51,116 nucleotides of DNA from Thiotrichaceae bacterium (GCA_026991885.1 JALXAQ010000170.1:1-51116); one strand, 5' to 3'; positions 1 through 8,659 are shown, numbered from the stretch's first letter. Program-made: numbers and translations. The notes: generated by a model from the sequence alone, not told the origin.

Positions 1-111
1 CTCTGAGGAGCTGTATGAGTTTGAAAATCTCACGTACAGTTTTGAATTCTGGCTTTGTAGGGTGTACTCCATACTCTCGCCTACATGGGAGATAAGGGTG
101 GTGACTTACAT
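1..111 (+). mobile_element. 3' end of a group II intron (domains V and VI), interrupting yceD
   Basis: Positions 8-42 read as group II intron domain V. The basal stem GAGCTGT (8-14) pairs with ACAGTTT (36-42), the catalytic AGC triad is at 9-11, the upper stem GAG/CTC closes a GAAA-containing loop, and the two-base CG bulge is at 33-34. Downstream, 58-111 can form domain VI: GTAGG pairs with CTTAC (105-109), and GGTGACTTACAT places an unpaired A at 104, eight bases from a terminal AT (AY end). YceD coding sequence resumes at once after it, so the 3' splice site is probably at 109-111. The rest of the ribozyme and any reverse transcriptase lie outside the window. The domain V match is seen directly; the exact boundary is inferred. 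Confidence 0.8.
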
Positions 112-334
112 CGCCAAGCTTAACGATTTGCCAGTGGGATATGAATCCCTCACTTTGACAAAAATTCCTGTTTCATTGACAACATTGATTGAAGACGAAT
201 TGATTTTGGCTTTACCGATTGTTGTTAAACATACGGACTGCCCATCTCATGAATTTCAAATGTGTGAAACTGAAAACAATAATATACAAAATAATCCGTT
301 TCACGTTTTATCATCTTTAAAAATATCCAAATAA
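112..334 (+). CDS. yceD: YceD (DUF177) C-terminal exon, partial, split by the intron
   Basis: The reading frame through 112-334 carries the YceD signature: LPVGYESL, then IEDELILALPIVVKH, and ends in NPFHVLSSLK as in E. coli YceD. This is roughly the last 70 residues; the N-terminal half is missing. Upstream codons in the same frame are open but fall in intron domains V and VI and do not resemble YceD, so any start seen there (GTG at 62) is spurious. YceD is a small conserved protein encoded just before rpmF and implicated in 23S rRNA processing or stability. If the intron splices, the gene may still work; otherwise it is broken. The first exon lies outside the window. Confidence 0.8.
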
Positions 335-356
335 ATAATAAAGGATTTTAAAATAA

Positions 357-536
357 ATGGCTGTACAACAAAATCGTAAAACCCGCTCTAAACGCGGAAT
401 GCGCCGATCTCATGATGCTTTGAAGGCATCCACCTTGTCCATTGAGCAAGAAGTAGGTGAAGAGCATCTCCGTCACCATATCAGTCCCTCCGGTTATTAC
501 CGAGGTCGTAAAGTCATCACTACTAAGGACGAATAA
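357..536 (+). CDS. rpmF: 50S ribosomal protein L32
   Basis: A 59-residue protein starting [20 protein letters not shown], the L32 N-terminus, ending in [14 protein letters not shown]. It is a small basic protein of the large ribosomal subunit. It starts at ATG 357 behind AAAGGA (340-345), and lies 22 bases after yceD and 3 bases before plsX, the conserved yceD-rpmF-plsX order. Unlike many L32 proteins it shows no zinc-binding cysteines. Family assignment is secure. Confidence 0.96.
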   Translation: MAVQQNRKTRSKRGMRRSHDALKASTLSIEQEVGEEHLRHHISPSGYYRGRKVITTKDE

Positions 537-539
537 AAA

Positions 540-1571
540 TTGACACCGCGCATTGCAATAGATGCGATGAGTGGCGATCATGGCCCTCATATCATCGTCC
601 CTGCCGCTCTCAAAGTTTTATCACAAAACGATGATTTGCAAGTGATTTTCGTTGGTGATGAGGCGGTACTCAACCAAGAATTAGGTCATCAACCTGCTAA
701 AGTGATACAGCGTATATCCATTACTCATGCCACACAGCGCGTAGAAATGGATGATCCCCCTTCGCGTGCTTTACGCAATAAGCGGGATTCTTCCATGCGT
801 ATCGCCATTAATTTGGTCAAAGAAGGCAAGGCAGATGCTTGTGTCAGTGCCGGTAATACTGGCGCTTTAATGGCAACTGCCCGTTATGTACTTAAAACCT
901 TGCCTGGCATAGATCGACCCGCCATTATTACCGCTTTGCCCAATATGCAGGGAACGTCTACTCATGTACTGGATTTAGGGGCCAATATCGATACCACGCC
1001 CGAGCAGTTATTTCAATTTGCTGTGATGGGTAGCGTTTTGACTCAAGCTGTCGATAATCTACCTAACCCGCGTATTGGCTTGCTCAATATTGGTCAAGAA
1101 GAAATCAAAGGTAATGAACGAGTTAAGGAAGCCGCCAAATTAATATCTTCGAGTTCCAATATCAATTATATTGGTTTTGTCGAAGGTGATGATATTTACA
1201 ATGGCAGCGTTGATGTCGTTGTCTGTGATGGTTTTGTGGGTAATGTCGCCCTCAAAACCACAGAGGGTGTTGCTAAAATGATCAGTCATTACGTCAAGCA
1301 AAGTTTTACTAAAAATTGGTTGACGCGCTTGGCTGCCATCGTTTCTTTGCCGATTCTCAATAATTTGCGTAAAAAAATTGATCCACGTCGATATAATGGT
1401 GCCAGTTTGCTTGGTTTACGCGGCATTGTGATCAAAAGTCATGGTAGTGCTGATATATTATCGTTTAGTCATGCCATCAAAGAAGCTCTTATTGAGGTGC
1501 AAAAAAATGTACCTTCGCAGATTAACCAACAATTGGGCATTTTGTTAAGTGAAAGAAGGCGCATCGAGTGA
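540..1571 (+). CDS. plsX: Phosphate acyltransferase PlsX
   Basis: PlsX makes acyl-phosphate from acyl-ACP, the acyl donor for PlsY in phospholipid synthesis, at the cytoplasmic membrane face. The 343-residue protein opens [15 protein letters not shown] and contains [37 protein letters not shown] and [14 protein letters not shown], all typical of PlsX over its full length. The start is TTG at 540, 3 bases after rpmF; AAGGA lies about 10 bases upstream and no better ATG exists before the conserved N-terminus. The end overlaps fabH by 4 bases (GTGA), suggesting translational coupling. Length is normal for the family. Confidence 0.96.
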   Translation: MTPRIAIDAMSGDHGPHIIVPAALKVLSQNDDLQVIFVGDEAVLNQELGHQPAKVIQRISITHATQRVEMDDPPSRALRNKRDSSMRIAINLVKEGKADACVSAGNTGALMATARYVLKTLPGIDRPAIITALPNMQGTSTHVLDLGANIDTTPEQLFQFAVMGSVLTQAVDNLPNPRIGLLNIGQEEIKGNERVKEAAKLISSSSNINYIGFVEGDDIYNGSVDVVVCDGFVGNVALKTTEGVAKMISHYVKQSFTKNWLTRLAAIVSLPILNNLRKKIDPRRYNGASLLGLRGIVIKSHGSADILSFSHAIKEALIEVQKNVPSQINQQLGILLSERRRIE

Positions 1572-2527
1572 CTTATTCTCGTATTATTGGAACCGGCGGG
1601 TATCTGCCTGAGAAGATACTCACCAATGCTGAACTAGAAAAGTTGGTAGATACCAGTGATCAATGGATTTTTGAACGCACCGGCATACGCTCCCGCCATT
1701 TGGCTGCTGAGGATCAAGATACTTGTGATTTAGCCGAAGAAGCGGCACGTCGCGCACTGGCAGCGGCACAGTGCGATGCTCACCAATTGGATTTAATTAT
1801 TGTAGCCACCACCACGCCTGATCGCGTTTTTCCGAGTACTGCTTGTTTATTACAAGCCCGTTTAGGCAATCACGGTGCTATGGCTTTTGATGTGCAGGCG
1901 GTATGCAGTGGTTTTCTTTATGCCCTCAGCATCGCCGACAAATTTATCAAAACGGGTACTGTGCGACGGGCATTGATTGTGGGTGCCGAGATTTTCTCGC
2001 GTCTGGTCGATTGGACTGATCGTAGTACCTGTGTCCTGTTTGGAGATGGTGCTGGTGCCGTTGTCGTTGAAGCCAGTGCCGAACAGGGCATTTTGTCTAG
2101 CCATTTACATGCTGATGGGGCTTATAAAGATCTATTGACTGTCCCCGCGAGGGTGACACAAGGTCGTCTCAATGGCGATGGCTTTACCAAAATGCAGGGT
2201 AATGAAGTCTTTAAGTTTGCAGTCAGGGCGTTAAGTCGGGTTGTTGATGAGGCACTGACGGCTAATCAATTGGATCAGAGTGCGATTGATTGGCTGGTCC
2301 CCCATCAAGCTAATATTCGCATTATTGCAGCAACGGCGAAAAAACTAAAGTTGCCGATGGAAAAGGTTATAGTCACTGTATCAGGACATGGCAACACTTC
2401 TGCCGCCTCCGTGCCCTTAGCTTTAGATGTCGCTGTGCGCGATGGACGCATTCAGCGCGGACAAATGCTGTTATTGGAAGCGGTAGGTGGCGGATTTACT
2501 TGGGGTGCTGTCTTGGTCAAATTTTGA
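1568..2527 (+). CDS. fabH: Beta-ketoacyl-ACP synthase III (FabH)
   Basis: FabH condenses acetyl-CoA with malonyl-ACP to start fatty acid elongation. The 319-residue protein has the catalytic Cys113 in AVCSGF, His246 in VPHQANIRI and Asn276 in GHGNTSAAS, the full Cys-His-Asn triad, plus the C-terminal glycine-rich GGGFTWGA. The start is GTG 1568, overlapping the plsX stop by four bases. The stop codon is the first three bases of a TGATAAC heptamer array that fills the gap to fabD. Length and residues agree with E. coli FabH. Confidence 0.97.
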   Translation: MTYSRIIGTGGYLPEKILTNAELEKLVDTSDQWIFERTGIRSRHLAAEDQDTCDLAEEAARRALAAAQCDAHQLDLIIVATTTPDRVFPSTACLLQARLGNHGAMAFDVQAVCSGFLYALSIADKFIKTGTVRRALIVGAEIFSRLVDWTDRSTCVLFGDGAGAVVVEASAEQGILSSHLHADGAYKDLLTVPARVTQGRLNGDGFTKMQGNEVFKFAVRALSRVVDEALTANQLDQSAIDWLVPHQANIRIIAATAKKLKLPMEKVIVTVSGHGNTSAASVPLALDVAVRDGRIQRGQMLLLEAVGGGFTWGAVLVKF

Positions 2528-2548
2528 TAACTGATAACTGATAACTGA
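2525..2548 (+). repeat. TGATAAC heptamer array before fabD
   Basis: Three perfect TGATAAC units followed by TGA occupy the whole gap between fabH and the fabD ATG (2550). The first TGA is the fabH stop. Because the unit is 7 bases, stop codons fall in all three frames. No Shine-Dalgarno sequence remains between the array and the fabD start. Related arrays lie before acpP, the cNMP-binding gene and prfA. Confidence 0.85.
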
Positions 2549-2549
2549 A

Positions 2550-3482
2550 ATGAGACACGCATTTATATTTCCTGGTCAAGGTTCACAATCGGTGGGCATG
2601 TTAGCCGACTTAGGGGCAGCTTTTCCCATTGTCAAACAAACCTTTGAAGAAGCTTCTGAGGTGTTGAGCTATGATTTGTGGAAATTAAGTCAAGAGGGAC
2701 CAGAGGAAACCTTAAATCAAACTGATAAAACTCAACCTGCCCTACTCGCCGCCGGTGTGGCAGTATGGCGTGTTTGGCAACAGCAAGGTGGCTCTGAGCC
2801 GATATTTATGGCAGGACACAGTTTTGGTGAATACAGTGCCTTAGTCTGTGCGAATGCTTTACAATTTACAGATGGCGTTAGTTTGGCCCAAGATCGAGGC
2901 CGTTTTATGCAAACAGCGGTGCCTGAAGGTGAAGGGGCCATGGCTGCCCTCTTAGGTTTAGATGCTGCTAAAGTCATTGAAATCTGTCAACAGGTGGCAC
3001 AAGAAGAAATTGTCTCAGCCGTTAATTTTAATGCCCCAGGACAAATTGTCATTGCGGGACATACAGCCGCCGTCAAGCGGGCGACAGAGCAGGCAAAAGC
3101 CGCTGGCGCAAAACGTGCCATCTTATTGCAAGTCAGTGTGCCCGCTCATAGTCAGTTGATGCTGCCCGCTGCTGAAAAAATGGCAGAACGCCTCGCCGAT
3201 GTTACCATCACCCCGCCCTCAATTCCTGTCATCCACAACGTCGATGTGACTCAAAAAAGTGAAGCGGCTGACATTCGCTCTGCCTTGACGGCGCAACTTT
3301 ATAATCCGGTGCGTTGGGTTGAAACCATTGAAAAAATGGTAGCGGAAGGCGTAACAAGCTTGTTTGAATGTGGACCAGGCAAAGTATTAACGGGTTTAAA
3401 TAAACGTATTGTTCGCAAAATGACCGCAAAACCGATAATGGATACAAAGACATTAGAGCAAGCGTTGGAGGCTTTGGCATGA
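2550..3482 (+). CDS. fabD: Malonyl-CoA:ACP transacylase (FabD)
   Basis: FabD moves the malonyl group from CoA to ACP for fatty acid synthesis. The 310-residue protein opens AFIFPGQGSQSVGM, has the nucleophile Ser91 in GHSFGEYSAL, and a His at about 200 in VPAHSQLM, matching E. coli Ser92/His201. The C-terminal FECGPGKVLTGLNKRI is typical. It starts at ATG 2550 directly after a heptamer stop-codon array, with no clear ribosome-binding site, so it may depend on re-initiation after fabH. The end overlaps fabG by 4 bases (ATGA). Confidence 0.97.
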   Translation: MRHAFIFPGQGSQSVGMLADLGAAFPIVKQTFEEASEVLSYDLWKLSQEGPEETLNQTDKTQPALLAAGVAVWRVWQQQGGSEPIFMAGHSFGEYSALVCANALQFTDGVSLAQDRGRFMQTAVPEGEGAMAALLGLDAAKVIEICQQVAQEEIVSAVNFNAPGQIVIAGHTAAVKRATEQAKAAGAKRAILLQVSVPAHSQLMLPAAEKMAERLADVTITPPSIPVIHNVDVTQKSEAADIRSALTAQLYNPVRWVETIEKMVAEGVTSLFECGPGKVLTGLNKRIVRKMTAKPIMDTKTLEQALEALA

Positions 3483-4213
3483 ATTTGGATTTGAGCATTG
3501 CCCTCGTCACGGGTGCCAGTCGCGGGATTGGTCAAGGTATTGCCTTGGCTTTAGGACAAGCTGGGGCTAAAGTGTACGGCACCGCAACAACAAGCGGCGG
3601 TGCTGATAGGATTACGCAATTTTTAAGCGAACATGGCATCAAAGGAGAAGGCAAGGTACTTGATGTCGCCGACTCTGACTCCATCAATGCGTTGGTGGCA
3701 AGTTTAGGTCAAAAAGAAATGCCCAGCATTTTAGTCAATAATGCAGGCATTGCTCGTGATGCGCTATTGATGCGTATGCGAGAAGATGATTGGAATCAAG
3801 TCATCAATACCAATTTAACTGGCGTTTATCGCTTGTCCAAAGCCTGTCTCCGTGCCATGATGAAGGCACGACATGGGCGGATAATAACGATAACCAGCGT
3901 TGTCGGCTTGACGGGTAATCCAGGACAGGCAAACTATGCTGCGACAAAGGCTGGCGTGATCGCTTTTAGCAAATCATTAGCCAATGAAGTGGGTAGTCGT
4001 GGTATTACGGTCAATACCGTCGCGCCGGGCTTTATTGAGACTGATATGACGGAAAGTTTGTCTGAAGAGCAACGCTCTGCTTTTTTGGAAAAAATTCCAC
4101 TCAAGCGTGCTGGTAGCGTGAATGATGTAGCACAAGCTGTGGTGTTTTTGGCATCAGCACCTTATATTACCGGAGAAACTTTACATGTCAATGGTGGCAT
4201 GTATATGTCTTAG
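3479..4213 (+). CDS. fabG: 3-oxoacyl-ACP reductase (FabG)
   Basis: NADPH-dependent reductase of the elongation cycle, short-chain dehydrogenase family. The 244-residue protein has the TGASRGIGQGIA nucleotide-binding motif near residue 12, NNAG near 86, and the Ser-Tyr-Lys catalytic set (TSVVG; YAATKAG, with Tyr near 151 and Lys near 155). The end VNGGMYM is the usual FabG C-terminus. Length is identical to E. coli FabG. It overlaps fabD by four bases and is followed by a heptamer array before acpP. Confidence 0.96.
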   Translation: MNLDLSIALVTGASRGIGQGIALALGQAGAKVYGTATTSGGADRITQFLSEHGIKGEGKVLDVADSDSINALVASLGQKEMPSILVNNAGIARDALLMRMREDDWNQVINTNLTGVYRLSKACLRAMMKARHGRIITITSVVGLTGNPGQANYAATKAGVIAFSKSLANEVGSRGITVNTVAPGFIETDMTESLSEEQRSAFLEKIPLKRAGSVNDVAQAVVFLASAPYITGETLHVNGGMYMS

Positions 4214-4216
4214 TCA

Positions 4217-4240
4217 GTGATAACTGATACCTGATAACTT
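4217..4240 (+). repeat. TGATAAC heptamer array before acpP
   Basis: GTGATAACTGATACCTGATAACTT holds three heptamer units, the middle one with a single change (TGATACC). It lies 20 bases upstream of the acpP ATG. Here, unlike fabD, an AGAGG ribosome-binding site lies between the array and the start. Confidence 0.75.
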
Positions 4241-4258
4241 AAAAGAGGCGAATTTGTT

Positions 4259-4498
4259 ATGAGTACTGTTGAAGAACGTGTCAAGGAAATTGTAGTTGAA
4301 CAATTGAGTGTCAAAGAAGAAGAGGTTCGCAATGAATCCTCTTTTGTCGATGATCTCGGTGCAGATTCTCTTGATACCGTAGAATTGGTGATGGCACTTG
4401 AAGAAGCATTTGGGTGCGAAATCCCTGATGAAGAGGCAGAGAAAATACAAACAGTACAACAAGCTATTGATTATATCAATAATAACAAAGAAGATTAA
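4259..4498 (+). CDS. acpP: Acyl carrier protein
   Basis: The 79-residue acidic carrier that holds growing acyl chains on a phosphopantetheine arm. The attachment serine is Ser37 in [14 protein letters not shown]. It starts at ATG 4259 behind AAAGAGGCG. It sits between fabG and fabF as in most proteobacteria. A stem-loop with a T-run after the stop (4510-4548) probably uncouples its high expression from fabF. Confidence 0.98.
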   Translation: MSTVEERVKEIVVEQLSVKEEEVRNESSFVDDLGADSLDTVELVMALEEAFGCEIPDEEAEKIQTVQQAIDYINNNKED

Positions 4499-4509
4499 GG
4501 TTTCTAGGG

Positions 4510-4548
4510 AGGCCATGTTACATCTAAGATGTACTGGCCTTTCTTTTT
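4510..4548 (+). terminator. Stem-loop with T-run between acpP and fabF
   Basis: AGGCCA...TACATC (4510-4523) pairs with GATGTA.CTGGCCT (4528-4540), with a small internal bulge and a TAA loop, followed by TTCTTTTT. It lies 11 bases after the acpP stop and before the fabF start at 4568. It has the form of an intrinsic terminator or attenuator that would raise acpP over fabF; read-through to fabF is expected because no other promoter is evident. Confidence 0.6.
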
Positions 4549-4567
4549 GCGAGGTTGTGTACCGAAA

Positions 4568-5803
4568 GTGAGTAAAAGAAGAGTTGTTATTACTGGGCTG
4601 GGTGCGGTTTCCCCTGTGGGCTTGAGTGTCAAAGACAGTTGGGAAAGTGTATTGGCAGGCAAAAGCGGAATTGCGACTATTACCGATTTTGATACTGCTG
4701 GTTTTGCAACCCAATTTGCTGGGCAGCTTAAAGGCTTTGATGTCAAAAAATACCTATCTCCCAAAGAAGCAAAAAAAATGGACCCCTTCATCCATTATGG
4801 GATTGCTGCCGCTGTAGAAGCCATTTCTGACGCCAGCTTAGAAATTACGGAAGCCAATGCAGAGCGAATAGGCGTGGCGATAGGGTCTGGGATAGGCGGA
4901 CTCCCCGGCATTGAAAAAGGGCATGATGCTTATCGGCGAGGGGGAGCGCGTAGGATTTCTCCCTTTTTTGTGCCCAGTAATATTATTAATATGATATCGG
5001 GCAACTTATCAGTGAGATACGGTTTGAAAGGCCCTAATTATGCCATTGTCACCGCTTGTTCAACAGGGACACATAATATTGGAAATGCTGCCCGTTTGAT
5101 TGAATATGGTGATGCGGATGTGATGATTGCGGGTGGTGCTGAAATGGCCTGTTCGGAGATGGGAATTGGTGGATTTGCGGCAGCCCGTGCCTTATCTACC
5201 CGCAATGATTCGCCTGAAACGGCGAGCCGTCCTTGGGACATCGAACGTGATGGTTTTGTCCTCAGCGATGGTGCGGGTGTATTAGTGCTAGAAGAATATG
5301 AAATGGCAAAACGGCGTGGTGCTCGTATTTATGCAGAACTCATGGGTTCGGGTATGAGTGCTGATGCCTATCACATGACCCTACCAGCAAAAGATGGGGA
5401 TGGGGCTCGACGCTGTATGTTGAACGCTTTGCAAAATGCCCAGTTAAATCCCGATCAAGTGGACTACATTAACGCGCATGGCACTTCAACCCCTGCTGGC
5501 GACAAGGTTGAAACGTTTGCGATAAAAAAAGCCTTTGGTGATCATAAGTTAGTTGTCAGTTCGACCAAATCTATGACGGGACATTTATTAGGGGCGGCTG
5601 GCGGTTTAGAGGCGGTTTTTAGCGTGTTAAGTATTCGTGATCAAGTCGCTCCTCCAACCATTAATTTATTTAAGCTCGATCCGGAGTGTGCCGGTTTAGA
5701 CTATGTGCCTCATCAGGCGAAGGAGATGAAAATTGAGGTCGCTTTGTCGAATTCGTTTGGATTTGGGGGAACCAATGGGACGTTGGTGTTTAAGCGTGTG
5801 TGA
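4568..5803 (+). CDS. fabF: Beta-ketoacyl-ACP synthase II (FabF)
   Basis: Elongating condensing enzyme of fatty acid synthesis. The frame is open from 4529, but conserved sequence starts at [17 protein letters not shown], so GTG 4568 is chosen (411 residues); the upstream ATG lies inside the terminator-like stem-loop. The active Cys is in [12 protein letters not shown], with the two histidines in [11 protein letters not shown] and [12 protein letters not shown], the Cys-His-His triad of KAS I/II. The C-terminal [12 protein letters not shown] is typical. It is followed by an AAAATCCTATTTCTT hairpin before mltG. Confidence 0.96.
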   Translation: MSKRRVVITGLGAVSPVGLSVKDSWESVLAGKSGIATITDFDTAGFATQFAGQLKGFDVKKYLSPKEAKKMDPFIHYGIAAAVEAISDASLEITEANAERIGVAIGSGIGGLPGIEKGHDAYRRGGARRISPFFVPSNIINMISGNLSVRYGLKGPNYAIVTACSTGTHNIGNAARLIEYGDADVMIAGGAEMACSEMGIGGFAAARALSTRNDSPETASRPWDIERDGFVLSDGAGVLVLEEYEMAKRRGARIYAELMGSGMSADAYHMTLPAKDGDGARRCMLNALQNAQLNPDQVDYINAHGTSTPAGDKVETFAIKKAFGDHKLVVSSTKSMTGHLLGAAGGLEAVFSVLSIRDQVAPPTINLFKLDPECAGLDYVPHQAKEMKIEVALSNSFGFGGTNGTLVFKRV

Positions 5804-5815
5804 TTTATAATAAAT

Positions 5816-5849
5816 AAAAAATCCTATTTCTTTAAGAAATAGGATTTTT
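5816..5849 (+). terminator. AAAATCCTATTTCTT palindrome after fabF
   Basis: A perfect inverted repeat of about 15 bases with a two-base loop and A/T runs on both sides, so it could terminate transcription in either direction. The same sequence recurs at 6946-6989, 15588-15621 and 44014-44046, which marks it as a dispersed repeat as well as a likely terminator. Confidence 0.7.
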
Positions 5850-5880
5850 CAATTCTAAGATTAATTAGCTTAGCAAACAA

Positions 5881-6918
5881 ATGTTTAGAATCCTCTTTCT
5901 CCTCCTACTCTTGTCTATAGCAGCCGTAAGCGGTGGTGGCTATTGGGTCTACAAAAACTACCTCACAGCTCCATTACCCTTACAGAAAGATCTACATTAT
6001 ACTGTTGAATCGGGTGCCACTTTAGGTCAAATTGCCGCTGATTTGAGGGCGCAAGGCTTGCTCAACTATCCCACTGCATTGGCTTGGGTAACATTGGCTC
6101 GCTATGAAAAACGGGCACATCTGATTAAACTCGGAGAATATCTCATCCCAAAAAGTACGACGCCACAGGAATTGCTGGACATTTTGATTGCGGGTAAAAC
6201 TATACAATATAGTTTATCCTTCCCTGAAGGGTGGAACTTTCGGCAATTGATGGCGGCAGTACGCAAACACCCTAAAATAGTGCAAACCCTTGGTGATATT
6301 GATAATAAAAGCATTATGGCGAAACTGGGTTGGGGAGAAATGCACCCCGAAGGGCGTTTTTTTCCAGATACTTATTTTATTACAACTGGTACGACGGATG
6401 TAGAATTTTTGCAACGCGCCTACAAAATGATGGAAAAGGAGTTGATGAGTGCTTGGGAAAATCGGGGCGACGATTTACCTTTCAATACGCCTTATGAGGC
6501 TTTAATATTAGCTTCCATTATTGAAAAGGAAACGGGCGTGGCTGAGGAGCGTCCTCTTATTGCCAGCGTGTTTGTGCAACGCTTAAAAAAAAATATGCTT
6601 TTACAAACCGATCCGACGGTGATTTACGCGCTGGGTAATGCCTTTGATGGGAATATTCGGAAACGGGATTTAAAAGTCAAAAATCCTTATAATACTTATG
6701 TCAATAAGGGATTACCGCCCACTCCGATAGCGATGCCTGGACGCGCTGCTTTGCAGGCGGCTGTGAATCCGGTTGATAGTCAGGCATTATTTTTCGTTGC
6801 TAAAGGTGATGGTAGCCATTATTTTTCTGAGACTTATCGAGAACATCGGTGTGCGGTGATTGAATTTCAATTGAAAAAGAAATCGCCACGCCAGTGTAAG
6901 AAATATTTTTACCATTGA
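5881..6918 (+). CDS. mltG: Endolytic murein transglycosylase (MltG/YceG)
   Basis: MltG cuts nascent peptidoglycan strands in the periplasm, probably ending glycan polymerisation. The 345-residue protein has an N-terminal membrane anchor (about 4-20), a LysM-like segment (about 38-90) and the YceG catalytic domain, with the catalytic Glu215 in ASIIEKETGV and the conserved QTDPTVIYALG and LPPTPIAMPG. The gene follows fabF, where E. coli has pabC first; pabC is absent here. No strong ribosome-binding site precedes ATG 5881, which abuts the preceding hairpin region. Confidence 0.94.
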   Translation: MFRILFLLLLLSIAAVSGGGYWVYKNYLTAPLPLQKDLHYTVESGATLGQIAADLRAQGLLNYPTALAWVTLARYEKRAHLIKLGEYLIPKSTTPQELLDILIAGKTIQYSLSFPEGWNFRQLMAAVRKHPKIVQTLGDIDNKSIMAKLGWGEMHPEGRFFPDTYFITTGTTDVEFLQRAYKMMEKELMSAWENRGDDLPFNTPYEALILASIIEKETGVAEERPLIASVFVQRLKKNMLLQTDPTVIYALGNAFDGNIRKRDLKVKNPYNTYVNKGLPPTPIAMPGRAALQAAVNPVDSQALFFVAKGDGSHYFSETYREHRCAVIEFQLKKKSPRQCKKYFYH

Positions 6919-6945
6919 GGCACAAATAATCGAGACAGGCGCAAA

Positions 6946-6989
6946 AAAAAATCCTATTTCTTATTTTTATTTAAAGAAATAGGATTTTT
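6946..6989. terminator. AAAATCCTATTTCTT palindrome between convergent mltG and lipoprotein operon
   Basis: Second copy of the palindrome, here with a longer A/T loop (about 11 bases). It lies between two convergent transcription units (mltG plus, 7012-8615 minus), where a bidirectional terminator is expected. Confidence 0.7.
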
Positions 6990-7011
6990 CGCCTCGCCAG
7001 ATTTCAAGTGT

Positions 7012-7620
7012 CTACAATCTTTCACCCTGACTCAAGAGATTATCTATTTCGATTTCCGCCTCAATCGCATAAATCTCCTTTTGCATCTCTTCAAGCGTAT
7101 TATCCATATTGCCACCAATATCATCAAGATCGCCTTCAATGTTACTATACTCTTGAATAGTACGCATAGCATCAAGCATGTCTCGCTTAGCTTCTAAAGC
7201 GGCTACCTTGATTTTTACTAAGTCAAGATTCTCAATCAGCTTTTTGAGCGTTTTTTCCAACTTGCTTTCTGCCGTCTGAACTTGTTGGAGAAAAGTTTCC
7301 ATCTCTTGAATCGTGTTTTTCAACAGATTGATTTTCGCCTCTGAGGCACCCTTCTGTTCGTAGGAGGCAAGCGAGGTTTTTCTCGCCTCTAGTTTCTGTT
7401 CAAACGACTTGCGTGATACTTTCACCTTGATAAGGTTGTCTCTGACTTGAGCTATCTTATTCTCGTACTTCTGGACGGCAATATCACCTTTACCAATCAT
7501 ACCTTGAATCTGATTGGTGATGCGTTTTTTGACGACATCAATAGCCGCCACTCCATCCTCTCCACATCCAAGGGGGATTAACAAGATGAAGATTAAGGGT
7601 AAAAATTTGAGCTTATTCAT
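7012..7620 (-). CDS. Coiled-coil lipoprotein of unknown function
   Basis: A 202-residue protein with a signal peptide and lipobox (LIPLGC, Cys19), so probably membrane-anchored outside the cytoplasm. Residues about 40-190 are almost entirely charged heptads, predicting a long coiled coil; stretches such as QKYENKIAQVRDN recall PspA/IM30-type helices, but no family can be named. It is the last gene of a three-gene minus-strand operon. Its start overlaps the stop of the previous gene by 8 bases (ATGAATAA). The role is unknown; the overlap suggests it works with the two paralogous proteins encoded upstream. Confidence 0.75.
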   Translation of the reverse strand: MNKLKFLPLIFILLIPLGCGEDGVAAIDVVKKRITNQIQGMIGKGDIAVQKYENKIAQVRDNLIKVKVSRKSFEQKLEARKTSLASYEQKGASEAKINLLKNTIQEMETFLQQVQTAESKLEKTLKKLIENLDLVKIKVAALEAKRDMLDAMRTIQEYSNIEGDLDDIGGNMDNTLEEMQKEIYAIEAEIEIDNLLSQGERL

Positions 7621-8074
7621 ACAATTCTCTCTCTATGGTTGTTTTCGTGATTTCAGCATTCGCTAAGACAGTATTCGCCTCTTTTAAAAGTGCTTGTGAG
7701 ATAAGGCTAAATTTCTTTCTGCCCTGTATTTCATCAATTTTATATGCTACATAAGCAGCCTCCACTTTATCATAGATATTGTTCAAGGTAAACTTTAAAT
7801 TTTTGCGAAGTTTATGCCACTGTTTGAGTGACTTATCAATCATATCGCGTTGGTTTGGAAAAAGTCCTTTTAATTCGTAAAGTTGTTGTATTTTTGTATC
7901 AGACAAGGTAATTTCTTCTCTCATTCTAGCCATGCTTTGGTAGAGATCAGGATTCATCTCTATTATGAAGGCGTTGACTTTGTTTTGGACATCAACTTGT
8001 TCTTCTGTCTCGTGACATCCAAAAGGGATTAAAGTTATTATTAATATTAATATTAATAAAATAACCCTATTCAT
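7613..8074 (-). CDS. Small lipoprotein, paralogue of the upstream gene
   Basis: About 153 residues, with an N-terminal hydrophobic signal and lipobox (LIPFGC). The body is helical and charged. Its C-terminal half (VEAAYVAYKIDEIQGRKKF onward) is nearly the same as that of the neighbouring 8067-8615 product, so the two are tandem duplicates that kept different N-termini: lipid anchor here, transmembrane there. ATG 8074 is preferred over TTG 8077; it gives an 8-base ATGAATAG overlap with the upstream stop, the same junction form as at the next gene. Function is not recognised. Confidence 0.75.
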   Translation of the reverse strand: MNRVILLILILIITLIPFGCHETEEQVDVQNKVNAFIIEMNPDLYQSMARMREEITLSDTKIQQLYELKGLFPNQRDMIDKSLKQWHKLRKNLKFTLNNIYDKVEAAYVAYKIDEIQGRKKFSLISQALLKEANTVLANAEITKTTIERELYE

Positions 8075-8615
8075 CAAGTTGTGCCTCTATAGTGGATTTT
8101 GTTGAGTCTGCATTAGCCAAGACGGTATTCGCTTGATTTAAGAGTGTTTGTGAGATAAGCGTGAATTTTTTTCTCCCCTGTATTTCATCAATTTTGTAGG
8201 CAACATAGGCTTGTTCAACTCGCTGTTCAATATCATTCGAGACTTGGCTTAGTTGATTTTTCAACCTTTGCCACTGATTAATTTTTTGTTCAATCATTTG
8301 AGCTTGGTTTGGAAAGGCTTTTTTTAGGTCCTGTAATTGTTTAATTTTATGAGTGCTCAGTGTAATTTCTTCAACAATTTCAATCATTTTTTGACTTAAT
8401 TCAGGATGGAGGTCTTGTATGAAAGAGTTTACTACCTGTTGTGGTGGTATTGTTTCATTTTCCCAATGATAGATGCCCGCACCGATAATCAATATAATAT
8501 AAGTGGCAATAATGAGCCCGCCCATAACGGTAATTATAGTCCATATTTTCTGCCGACGTGTGAGTACAACGGCGATCAAAATGATCAAAAAAATTAATCC
8601 TAGACGTATCAACAT
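8067..8615 (-). CDS. Membrane protein, paralogue of the 7613-8074 lipoprotein
   Basis: About 182 residues: two hydrophobic segments near the N-terminus (about 3-18 and 26-48) followed by a helical charged domain ending VEQAYVAYKIDEIQGRKKF, shared with the next gene. The frame extends to a TTG at 8636, but that codon is part of an intergenic palindrome; ATG 8615 has GGAG six bases upstream and is chosen. It is the first gene of the three-gene operon. Family unknown; a shared extracytoplasmic coiled-coil assembly is plausible but inferred only from the overlaps and predicted helices. Confidence 0.72.
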   Translation of the reverse strand: MLIRLGLIFLIILIAVVLTRRQKIWTIITVMGGLIIATYIILIIGAGIYHWENETIPPQQVVNSFIQDLHPELSQKMIEIVEEITLSTHKIKQLQDLKKAFPNQAQMIEQKINQWQRLKNQLSQVSNDIEQRVEQAYVAYKIDEIQGRKKFTLISQTLLNQANTVLANADSTKSTIEAQLDE

Positions 8616-8630
8616 AAAAATCTCCTGGAT

Positions 8631-8656
8631 GTCCAAGATAAATCTTGGACTCCTAT
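8631..8656 (-). repeat. GGAGTCCAAG palindrome (REP-like), stem AAGAT/ATCTT
   Basis: On the minus strand it reads AGGAGTCCAAGATTTATCTTGGAC, a 20-base palindrome with a GGAG head. It lies immediately upstream of the membrane-protein operon, and its TTG creates a false upstream start for that gene. It belongs to a family with at least 13 copies in this window. Confidence 0.8.
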
Positions 8657-8659
8657 TAA

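Noticed and set aside
62-111. GTG at 62 as the start of a 90-residue YceD
   Set aside because: The codons 62-111 lie in group II intron domain VI and do not resemble YceD; only sequence after about 112 does.
7012-7620. Assignment as PspA/IM30
   Set aside because: Coiled-coil composition is similar, but the protein has a lipobox and lacks the PspA N-terminal helix and length.
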